5,160 bases of DNA from an uncultured Porphyromonadaceae bacterium (GTDB lineage: Bacteria > Bacteroidota > Bacteroidia > Bacteroidales > Muribaculaceae), in the NCBI GenBank assembly GCA_947174735.1, contig CAMWKC010000180.1, forward strand, positions 1 to 5,160, read 5' to 3'. Positions 1 to 5,160 of the stretch are shown here, piece by piece; the stretch's first letter is position 1, and every line of letters starts with the position of its first letter. Below the pieces are notes generated by a model. It did not search any database. It saw only the letters and a list, made by a program, of their open reading frames with translations, and had not been told where the DNA came from. Made by a program: the position numbers and the translations under genes.

Positions 1-136
1 CGTCTTTACCGTCAAGACCGTCTTTGCCATCTTGTCCGTCTTTACCGTCAAGACCGTCTTTGCCATCTTGTCCGTCTTTACCGTCAAGACCGTCTTTGCC
101 ATCTTGTCCGTCTTTACCGTCAAGACCATCTTTGCC
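1..136. repeat. 36-bp in-frame tandem repeat encoding Gly-X-Y triplets
   Basis: Three identical 36-bp units fill 1-108. A fourth, partial unit (109-136) differs at one base, 128 (A where the others have G). Each unit encodes 12 residues, GKDGLDGKDGQD on the minus strand, so changes in copy number keep the frame. The array probably continues past the left edge. Near identity at synonymous sites (Gly as GGT, GGA or GGC in a fixed order) points to recent expansion by slippage or recombination rather than selection on protein alone. Confidence 0.95.
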
Positions 137-541
137 AGTAGACTGAACTCGATTTCCTGAATTATCAAGCAGATAAATGTATGAGTTTCCGTCGTAGGAT
201 ACCATCCAGTAACCGGTTTCATCAATAGATAGACGTGGAACTGCTGACTTTAGACCTTCACGACTTATAATATAGATAGAAGTATTATCAGAGAAAGTAA
301 CAGTCCACCCTTCTTCGTCAGAAGAAACGGACTTGACTAATTTCCCTGCATTCATGGCGGCTTGTAAGGAATTAACAGCACTTTCCAGATTATCGACACG
401 ATTATTGAGATTACGTATATCATCTTCTAATCCGGAGGTATCAGTGCATCCGGTGAATACAAATAATAATAGGTATACAATCAATCTGGCAGTCATCGTA
501 ACTGATAACCGCTTTCTTTTAATTTCTTTAGTTTTAATCAT
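1..541 (-). CDS. DUF4988-like lipoprotein with coiled coil and collagen-like Gly-X-Y stalk (5' part; runs off left edge)
   Basis: The 180 codons from ATG at 541 stay open to the window edge. Residues 1-32 form a lipoprotein signal: a basic start (KEIKRKR), a hydrophobic core and a lipobox ending FTGC with Cys32. A second ATG at codon 16 (position 496) would give a 16-residue signal before the Cys and is a credible alternative start. Residues 38-63 have hydrophobics at L38, I42, L45, V49, L52, V56, L59 and M63, an exact 4-3 heptad spacing that indicates a coiled coil. Residues 78-135 (GWTVTFSDN, then P102, YWMVS, and DNSGNRV) resemble the DUF4988 module common at the N-terminus of Bacteroides surface lipoproteins. 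From G136 every third residue is Gly (units GKDGLDGKDGQD), a collagen-like pattern. The C-terminal part, which would carry any binding or enzymatic domain, is outside the window, so the function is unknown. No clear promoter was found upstream. Confidence 0.85.
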   Translation of the reverse strand, partial: MIKTKEIKRKRLSVTMTARLIVYLLLFVFTGCTDTSGLEDDIRNLNNRVDNLESAVNSLQAAMNAGKLVKSVSSDEEGWTVTFSDNTSIYIISREGLKSAVPRLSIDETGYWMVSYDGNSYIYLLDNSGNRVQSTGKDGLDGKDGQDGKDGLDGKDGQDGKDGLDGKDGQDGKDGLDGKD

Positions 542-810
542 ATATTTACTGCTTATTGTATATTTAGAATTTTAGCTGTTAGGTCATTATTTTGAATATA
601 AGTGTTTTTTATTGTTATACCTTAATCTCAAAGTCTCAATGCTGTCTTTCGATCTAAACAGATCAGATTATTTAGGTCAAATCAACTTTAATTTTGTAAG
701 ATATATCCTTCTCAAATAAAATTACATTAATTTCAAAAACAGCGACAAAATTAATTAAATCCTTTCTATTGCACAAAAAATTGTCATGCTTCCGCTGTGT
801 TGAAGTCTGA
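542..810. other. AT-rich intergenic stretch without a supported gene
   Basis: This stretch holds the 5' leader of the minus-strand lipoprotein and the region upstream of the plus-strand ATPase remnant. Stops occur in all plus frames. The one longer minus-strand open frame (672-860) has low-complexity, Lys/Ile/Asn-rich content and no recognisable motif. A short GATCT/AGATC inverted repeat (651-664, 5-bp stem) is too weak to call. Further degraded ATPase sequence may lie here, but I cannot recognise it. Confidence 0.5.
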
Positions 811-819
811 AATTTATAT

Positions 820-1103
820 AAAGGTCGTTTACAAGAAAAGATTATAGTAGTCTTATACAAATAAATTTAGATGCTTCTTTACATCCGGATCTTATGGAGT
901 ATATTCTACGGCAGTTTCTTCTTGAATCTTTTGAGAGTCAGCTTTTATTGACTACACACTATGAGGGATTGCTCAGAAATTATCTCAAACAAGAAAATTG
1001 GTTGTTATTACTTCTTGAAGAAGATAAAATGAAAATAGCCTATATAGAGCAAAGACTTTTAGCCATCTTGGTGCATCTTACTCGAATATATGGAAAGGAA
1101 TAG
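820..1103 (+). pseudogene. Decayed C-terminal fragment of an AAA/ABC-type ATPase (COG1106/OLD-like)
   Basis: The plus-strand frame open from 822 to the TAG at 1101-1103 encodes LDASLHPDL followed about 20 residues later by LLLTTHYEGLL. In chromosome-borne AAA15/OLD-type ATPases these correspond to the segment just after Walker B (usually DELDxSLHP) and to the switch (H-loop) histidine in TTH (His codon 957-959), usually about 20 residues apart as here. The acidic Walker B pair is missing (INLD instead of DELD). An overlapping frame (811-864) reads KIIVVL, which resembles the hydrophobic Walker B strand and suggests a frameshift near 853-866. There is no Walker A or N-terminal domain upstream, and after LLRN the usual IWF-type C-terminal pattern is lost. 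An ATG at 894 gives a 69-codon open frame, but it starts inside the motif, so I read it as a remnant and not a small gene. Family identity is by motif recognition only. Confidence 0.6.
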
Positions 1104-1218
1104 ATAAATTTGAAGAAACAAAATAATTAGTAATCAAGAAAAATAAATGTAAATTGAAAATAATAGCTCAGGATAGTACCTGGGTGAGACAGTAGTCTGG
1201 AAGCTCTTACAAGTAGTA

Positions 1219-1284
1219 ATTGATAATAGCGGAGCTTATCTGAGAACTTATTTAAGTTCTCAGATAAGCTCCGCTATTATCAAT
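1219..1284. terminator. Perfect 32-bp inverted repeat; probable bidirectional terminator
   Basis: The arms 1219-1250 and 1253-1284 are perfectly complementary over 32 bases with only two bases (TT) between them. The hairpin begins 11 nt past the stop of the DXS-like gene (minus) and lies downstream of the plus-strand ATPase remnant, the position expected for a shared terminator of convergent genes. No long U-tract follows on either strand, but the outer stem is A/T-rich (ATTGATAATA). The perfection and length exceed an ordinary intrinsic terminator, so a role in RNA processing or origin as a small mobile palindrome remains possible. Confidence 0.65.
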
Positions 1285-1295
1285 ATGATATAGAT

Positions 1296-3050
1296 TTACT
1301 TCAGAAGGCTGATGGCATCCTCAGTTATCTGAGAAGCGGTAAGGCGATTGGCAGTCAGCAACTGATTGTAGTTATAGCGGTCAGCGAATTTCTTGGCCAG
1401 ACCATAGTTGGCTACTTTCATATTGCTGGTACCGTAGTAACGAGCAATCTTCTCACCGAAGCCACCATCAAGGATGCCGTCCTCAATAGTGATAACAAGA
1501 CGGTGGTCTTTCTTCAGACTGTCAAGCATATCGGTATCGAGTCCGCTCAGGTAGCGAGGATTGATTACAGTAGCTTCAATACCCTCTTTTGAGAGAAGGC
1601 CGGCAACTTGGCAGGCGAGTGGAAAGAAAGTGCCTGCGCCGATAATAGCGACTTCGCTACCCTTATGTTCGATACTGAATTTGTTGAGATCTGACCAGTC
1701 AGTTTGTACACTGCCTTCGGCGTGACGCACTTCACCACCTGGAATCCTTATAGCTACAGGATATTCGGTTTGTGCCATTGCCCAACGCTGCATAGAAAGA
1801 TATTCCTCAACATTGGTCGGTGCAAGGAATACCCAGCCAGGTATATTGGAGATAAGAGCAATATCGAACCATCCAAGATGTGTAACATCATTCATACCCA
1901 GTGCTGTACCATAGAAGATATTAAGCACAACAGGTGTACCGTTGATTGAAATATCCTGTGAAAGCTGGTCGTATGCACGTTGTATAAATGAGCTGACTAC
2001 TCCGAAACAGGGACATCCGCCGGCTGCAGCTATACCTGAGGCCATGGCAGCAGCTTCCTGTTCGGCAATACCTACATCAATAAACTGTCGGCCGGCTTCT
2101 TTTCTACGTTCCGGATCAAAACCTAATACTCCCGGCGTGGCAGCAGTCAGAACACACACCTTAGGATCAGCTTTCATTTCAGCTAACATCTCCTGTGCGA
2201 AGATTTCGTCGTAACTTTCACTATTATCCTCAAATTTAAGATGACCGCTTTCGAGATCGAACGGACCGGAAAAGTGGAAAGCCTCTTTATGTTCTTCAGC
2301 GGGTTGATAACCGTGTCCCTTGTCAGTATGAATATGTACTACTACCGGATGATCTGTATTTTTGACTTTGCGGAAGGCTTCAATCAGAGCAACGACATCA
2401 TTACCGTCACCTACGTAGATATAATCATAACCGAGTGTTTTGAAGTAATTATTTTCGGCTTTACCGTCGGTTTGGCGTAACAGGGCAAGATTACCGTATA
2501 AACCACCGTGATTTTCAGCAATTGCCATATTATTATCGTTGACGACTACGATGAAATTTGAATTGAGTGTAGCACCTTCATCGAGTCCTTCGAAAGCTTC
2601 TCCACCACTTAACGAGCCATCACCTACAAGAGCTATTACATTATAGTTTTGTCCTTGCAGATCACGTCCTTTAGCCAGACCGCTTGCCAGACTAACTGCT
2701 GTTGAGGTATGACCTATCGTAAAGAGATCATATTCTGATTCTTTCGGATTCGTATAACCGGTGACTTCATCATATTTCGAAGGGTCAAGAAACGCTTCGA
2801 TACGTCCGGTCAGCATTTTATGTATATATGTCTGGTGAGAAACGTCGTAGACTATTTTATCCTTCGGCGTATCAAAAACATAATGTAATGCTACGGTTGC
2901 TTCTACAAGACCGAGATTCGGACCGACATGGCCTCCATGATTAGAGAGTTTTATAAGAAATGTCTTACGTAACTGATCGCAAAGGTCTTTCAGTTCATCA
3001 ATGTTCAGACTACGAAAATCGGCTGGCGATTTTATTTTTGATAATTCCAT
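1296..3050 (-). CDS. DXS-like thiamine-diphosphate enzyme (transketolase family), 584 aa
   Basis: A complete cytosolic protein with the DXS domain order: N-terminal ThDP domain (about 10-270), pyrimidine-binding domain (about 278-440) and transketolase C-terminal domain (about 460-575). Conserved features are GGH with H41, DVSHQTYIHKMLTG, ESEYDLFTIGHTST, the Mg/ThDP motif GDGSLSGGEAFEGLDEGA (143-160) with NDN (171-173), FH with H259, the catalytic glutamate E330 in VGIAEQ, and QRAYDQ (R358). It is shorter than E. coli DXS (620 aa), mainly because the insert after the NDN segment is missing. By hand alignment to E. coli DXS, acceptor-site positions differ: Y392 is V352, R420 is Y380, R478 is G438, D427 is N387 (D388 adjacent), and the AEQH histidine is E332; H431 is kept as H391. 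The two arginines contact the phosphate of glyceraldehyde 3-phosphate in DXS, so I infer a paralogue with a different acceptor and give no dxs symbol. It is monocistronic between two hairpins. The ATG at 3050 opens the conserved N-terminus. Confidence 0.9.
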   Translation of the reverse strand: MELSKIKSPADFRSLNIDELKDLCDQLRKTFLIKLSNHGGHVGPNLGLVEATVALHYVFDTPKDKIVYDVSHQTYIHKMLTGRIEAFLDPSKYDEVTGYTNPKESEYDLFTIGHTSTAVSLASGLAKGRDLQGQNYNVIALVGDGSLSGGEAFEGLDEGATLNSNFIVVVNDNNMAIAENHGGLYGNLALLRQTDGKAENNYFKTLGYDYIYVGDGNDVVALIEAFRKVKNTDHPVVVHIHTDKGHGYQPAEEHKEAFHFSGPFDLESGHLKFEDNSESYDEIFAQEMLAEMKADPKVCVLTAATPGVLGFDPERRKEAGRQFIDVGIAEQEAAAMASGIAAAGGCPCFGVVSSFIQRAYDQLSQDISINGTPVVLNIFYGTALGMNDVTHLGWFDIALISNIPGWVFLAPTNVEEYLSMQRWAMAQTEYPVAIRIPGGEVRHAEGSVQTDWSDLNKFSIEHKGSEVAIIGAGTFFPLACQVAGLLSKEGIEATVINPRYLSGLDTDMLDSLKKDHRLVITIEDGILDGGFGEKIARYYGTSNMKVANYGLAKKFADRYNYNQLLTANRLTASQITEDAISLLK

Positions 3051-3172
3051 TTTCTATTCAGAGTTTATTTAAATTTTCTACTGATAACTTCATTCATAAT
3101 TATAACACTTTTATGCTCCGTTAGGAAGTACCTTTTTTCAGTATAAAATTACCATAATTACTGTAAATATTA

Positions 3173-3208
3173 AGGCCCTGTCTGCTGCCTCTCGCAGTAA
3201 CAGGGCCT
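3173..3208 (-). terminator. Intrinsic terminator of the flavodoxin/ABM operon
   Basis: Reading the minus strand, a 9-bp GC-rich stem (AGGCCCTGT with ACAGGGCCT) continues past a two-base bulge into a further 4-bp CTGC/GCAG stem with an 8-base loop. It is followed by TTAATATTT. It lies 28 nt beyond the stop of the ABM-fold gene and separates that operon from the DXS-like gene, whose start codon is 122 nt further on. Confidence 0.75.
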
Positions 3209-3236
3209 CCAAGATATTAATTCTCTTTCACCTTAA

Positions 3237-3641
3237 TTATATTAAAATTATATTAATCAGCTGATTGACAGGATTCAAGGGTATTACATCGGTCAGAATA
3301 AGTGTTTTTACCATGTGAAGGGTGCCCTGCTTGTATTTTTGAAAATGGTGTGAAGCTATATGATTTTTGTAGGCTTCTTCACTTGCGTATGTTTCAAGGA
3401 TAGTAATGTGGCAAGGGTTATCCTTATCAGCAACGGGATACATTGTAAGTACACCCGGCTCTGTTTGCAATGAAACTTCACCAACCTCAAGAGCATATTG
3501 CAGATATTCCTCAAGATATTCCGGATAGACTTCTATTTTTGAAAGTCTTACTATTCCGTCAGGCTGCATTTCCAGCTTCTGAGCTTGTGTGACAATACTT
3601 GTCATAATAATCAGAAGAGATATGAAATATTTAATTTTCAT
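3237..3641 (-). CDS. Secreted ABM-fold (antibiotic biosynthesis monooxygenase / YgiN-like) protein, 134 aa
   Basis: Residues 1-20 look like a type I signal peptide (MKIKYF, a hydrophobic stretch, then TQA before Q21), so the mature protein should be periplasmic or secreted. Residues 28-118 fit the small ferredoxin-like ABM domain: a first strand VRLSKIEVYPEY, then EPGVLTMYPV, a third strand HITILETYAS, the helix EEAYKNHIASHHFQKYKQ, and the strand VKTLILTDVIPL. The family includes quinol monooxygenases such as E. coli YgiN and also many small dimeric proteins of unknown substrate, so the enzymatic label is provisional. The last residues (NQLINIILI) are a hydrophobic tail beyond the usual end of the domain and come from very AT-rich DNA. 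The start overlaps the end of the upstream flavodoxin-like gene by 11 nt, which suggests translational coupling and a joint role. Confidence 0.85.
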   Translation of the reverse strand: MKIKYFISLLIIMTSIVTQAQKLEMQPDGIVRLSKIEVYPEYLEEYLQYALEVGEVSLQTEPGVLTMYPVADKDNPCHITILETYASEEAYKNHIASHHFQKYKQGTLHMVKTLILTDVIPLNPVNQLINIILI

Positions 3642-4200
3642 TTACCCACTCTTTCACCTGTTGTTCAGTAGCATTATTGAGCACTTTGCCGGGTCGGAAG
3701 GTTGCCTTAGGAGCTGACACACGGAGGTCTTTCTCCGTTTCGCCAATTTCACTTCCGCCCGATGTGGCAAATGGTATAATGACTTTACCTTCAGTATTGT
3801 AGGTTTCAAGAAAAGTATTGATGATAGTCGGTGCGGTATACCACCAAATCGGGAAACCTAAATAGACGGTATCGTACTTCTCAAAGTTATCGACGCGGTT
3901 TTTTACTTCCGGACGTGTGCTACGGTCTTTTGATTCGCGTGTACCTCGGGCGCTTTCGTTCCAGCCGTCAAGGTCTTCTTCCGTATATGGCTGTACCGGT
4001 ACAATCTCAAACAATTCACCTCCGGTCACGGCTGCAACTTTTTCAGCTAACGCTTTAGTATGTCCTTGGGCCGAGAAGTAAGCTACGAGAACAGCCGATT
4101 CATTTTTAGTTTCGGCCGATTCCTTTTTATTATCAGTGGCACAAGCTGTGAATACAATCATGCCTACAACCATTAGAATCGATAGTATTTTTCTCATCAT
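3631..4200 (-). CDS. Flavodoxin-like lipoprotein, 189 aa
   Basis: The N-terminus (MMRKILSILMVVGMIVFTAC) is a lipoprotein signal with lipobox Cys20, followed by a polar Lys/Glu/Ser-rich linker, so the domain should be tethered outside the cytoplasm. From residue 37 the protein is a short flavodoxin of the Flavodoxin_4 type: strand VLVAYFS, an FMN phosphate-loop-like SAQGHTK (43-49), strand VYLGFPIWW with YTAPTIINTFLE (112-132), and the third FMN loop region IPFATSGGSEIG (142-153). The P-loop has Gln-Gly in place of the common Thr-Gly. It should bind FMN and pass electrons, or reduce quinones or similar acceptors, outside the inner membrane; the electron donor is not visible here. Two adjacent ATG codons (4200 and 4197) begin the gene, and either could be used. 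It is the first gene of a two-gene operon with the ABM-fold protein. Confidence 0.9.
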   Translation of the reverse strand: MMRKILSILMVVGMIVFTACATDNKKESAETKNESAVLVAYFSAQGHTKALAEKVAAVTGGELFEIVPVQPYTEEDLDGWNESARGTRESKDRSTRPEVKNRVDNFEKYDTVYLGFPIWWYTAPTIINTFLETYNTEGKVIIPFATSGGSEIGETEKDLRVSAPKATFRPGKVLNNATEQQVKEWVNEN

Positions 4201-4240
4201 AGATAGTTTTTATTGATTACACTACAGAATTTACTGCCTG

Positions 4241-4248
4241 CAAAATTA
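4241..4248 (-). promoter_or_regulatory. Candidate Bacteroides -7 promoter element (TAATTTTG)
   Basis: The minus strand reads TAATTTTG followed by C, an exact match to the Bacteroidales -7 consensus TAnnTTTG, 40 nt upstream of the flavodoxin start. The matching -33 TTTG is not seen at the usual spacing of about 19-21 nt, and a similar octamer occurs elsewhere in AT-rich spacer, so support is moderate. Confidence 0.4.
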
Positions 4249-4314
4249 GTGAAAAGATTATATCCCTTTATACCTTCAATTACGGTATTACAACCCAAAA
4301 TCTCCGATATGTCT

Positions 4315-5100
4315 TCAGATAGAGTTCATACCTAACTTCATTATTAGTCCGAACAGGAGAAGGAATAGTAAATAGATTAAGGCTGTAACAACCAGATATA
4401 GGATAAAACAGCCTATACGTCTTTTCGCAGAGGCCATAGGGAAGGCCTTATACATAGATATAGAGGAAATAATAACGGAGTAAGCAGTTTCTAAGCCGGA
4501 GTACCAAGATTCCGATACTATAGAGAGTGGACTCAGGATAATACTGAAAAGCAAGAAAGCGGTGGCCATGTATATCATTGCCGTGATATATTCAGCTAAA
4601 TTATATCTTCCGGCTCCAGCCTTTCCATATACTATCGGTATGGCCAGCAGAGCCGGTATGTATATGGTCAGATTGTGTGCTATGGGATTATTCATTAAGA
4701 GATTAGTAATATATAATCCCACTTTGGATATGAACGGTATCTGATTACTGTCTATATCTGAAACAACAGGTTGGGAGTCAGGCGATATAATTCCTAAGAC
4801 CACTGTGTTGATAAAGCATACCAGTATAAGTATGGTAATAGGGGGTGTATAGCGAATCCGGCGGCATTGTATGTAGTCACGAATCACTTTCCACGGATGC
4901 ACGAGAAGTTGCCACGCAGTAGATACGAAACCTCGGTTAATACGCGATAGTCCTGATATAAGACCTATAAAAAAAGTCCTGTTTTCGAGTCTTTTCTCCT
5001 TGACAGACTGGCCGCAGTCAGGGCAAAAGTTAGAAGTGCAGGAACAGCCGCAGTTCCTGCACTTAACAACTGATTCTTTATTTTCGTTTGAGTTGGGCAT
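4315..5100 (-). CDS. DUF3667 zinc-ribbon multi-spanning membrane protein, 261 aa
   Basis: The N-terminus carries a zinc-ribbon-like pattern: C14-x2-C17 and C26-x2-C29 (KCRNCG ... FCPDCGQ), with extra cysteines at 19 and 21. Next is the region typical of DUF3667, with RLENRTFF and then GFVSTAWQLLVHPWKVIRDY (57-76) and RIRYTPP. Hydrophobic segments follow at about 88-106, 143-158, 171-191, 204-217 and 229-254, so about four or five membrane spans with the zinc ribbon presumably cytoplasmic. No catalytic motif is visible and the family has no settled function. A related idea is a membrane sensor or scaffold, but nothing here shows it. The ATG at 5100 lies just before the zinc ribbon and 6 nt after the stop of a probable upstream CDS, so the two are likely co-transcribed. 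Confidence 0.85.
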   Translation of the reverse strand: MPNSNENKESVVKCRNCGCSCTSNFCPDCGQSVKEKRLENRTFFIGLISGLSRINRGFVSTAWQLLVHPWKVIRDYIQCRRIRYTPPITILILVCFINTVVLGIISPDSQPVVSDIDSNQIPFISKVGLYITNLLMNNPIAHNLTIYIPALLAIPIVYGKAGAGRYNLAEYITAMIYMATAFLLFSIILSPLSIVSESWYSGLETAYSVIISSISMYKAFPMASAKRRIGCFILYLVVTALIYLLFLLLFGLIMKLGMNSI

Positions 5101-5106
5101 TACGAT

Positions 5107-5160
5107 TTAATCTGTCTCGTGATATATCACCGTTTTGTTCGGATCGGCAATTCGTAGATT
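5107..5160 (-). CDS. Probable C-terminal tail of an unidentified upstream CDS (partial)
   Basis: From the right edge, a minus-strand frame encodes 17 residues (IADPNKTVIYHETD at its end) and stops at TAA 5109-5107. The composition looks protein-like, and the stop sits 6 nt before the DUF3667 start, as expected within an operon. A frame this short can be open by chance, and the family cannot be recognised. Confidence 0.4.
   Translation of the reverse strand, partial: NLRIADPNKTVIYHETD

Noticed and set aside
1..136. CRISPR array suggested by 36-bp repeats
   Set aside because: The units are directly adjacent with no spacers, and they translate in frame as Gly-X-Y triplets of the lipoprotein.
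333..575. 80-codon plus-strand open frame
   Set aside because: It lies antisense to the clearly coding lipoprotein signal, coiled coil and DUF4988 start.
689..696. Plus-strand TAATTTTG as a promoter for the ATPase remnant
   Set aside because: It matches TAnnTTTG but has no -33 TTTG at the right spacing, and such octamers are expected by chance in this AT-rich spacer.
672..860. 62-codon minus-strand open frame
   Set aside because: It has low-complexity AT-rich composition and no recognisable motif, and its 5' end overlaps the ATPase remnant on the other strand.
1704..2480. Three plus-strand open frames
   Set aside because: All are antisense shadows of the DXS-like gene, whose conserved motifs fill the same bases.
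3831..4058. 75-codon plus-strand open frame
   Set aside because: It is antisense to the flavodoxin core motifs.
4270..4288. ATACC/GGTAT hairpin as a terminator after the DUF3667 gene
   Set aside because: The 5-bp stem with a 9-base loop is too weak, and no U-tract follows.
4562..4744. 60-codon plus-strand open frame
   Set aside because: It is antisense to membrane segments of the DUF3667 protein; its hydrophobic look comes from complementing hydrophobic codons.

Overview
The window reads as chromosomal DNA of a gut-type Bacteroidales (Bacteroides/Phocaeicola-like). The signs are short type II lipoprotein signals ending in a Cys, AT-rich spacers without clear Shine-Dalgarno sites, one sequence matching the Bacteroides -7 element TAnnTTTG, a DUF4988-type collagen-like lipoprotein, and a DUF3667 membrane protein. 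The genus call is inference; no rRNA or tRNA is present to anchor it.

Layout, left to right. (1) Positions 1-541, minus strand: the 5' part of a surface or periplasmic lipoprotein with a lipobox, a heptad coiled coil, a DUF4988-like module and Gly-X-Y triplets encoded by near-perfect 36-bp tandem repeats. The gene runs off the left edge. (2) Positions 542-1295: a mostly non-coding, AT-rich stretch that carries on the plus strand a decayed 3' fragment of an AAA/ABC-type ATPase (about 820-1103). It ends in a perfect 32-bp-arm hairpin (1219-1284) between that fragment and the next, convergent gene. (3) Positions 1296-3050, minus strand: a complete 584-aa protein with the three-domain plan of 1-deoxy-D-xylulose-5-phosphate synthase (DXS). 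It keeps the thiamine-diphosphate machinery but has lost several residues that hold the phosphorylated acceptor in true DXS. (4) Positions 3173-4200, minus strand: a two-gene operon of an exported flavodoxin-like lipoprotein and a secreted ABM-fold monooxygenase-like protein. The genes overlap by 11 nt, a promoter-like element lies upstream and a hairpin terminator downstream. (5) Positions 4315-5160, minus strand: a DUF3667 zinc-ribbon multi-spanning membrane protein, preceded by a probable C-terminal tail of another CDS entering from the right edge.

All intact genes point leftward; only the ATPase remnant points right. The genes do not form one obvious pathway. The best-supported functional unit is the flavodoxin/ABM pair, which looks like an extracytoplasmic redox couple. 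The most interesting leads are the DXS-like enzyme with a rebuilt substrate site, the putative trimeric coiled-coil/collagen stalk, and the exported flavodoxin/monooxygenase pair. I found no CRISPR array, insertion sequence, integrase, tRNA or rRNA.
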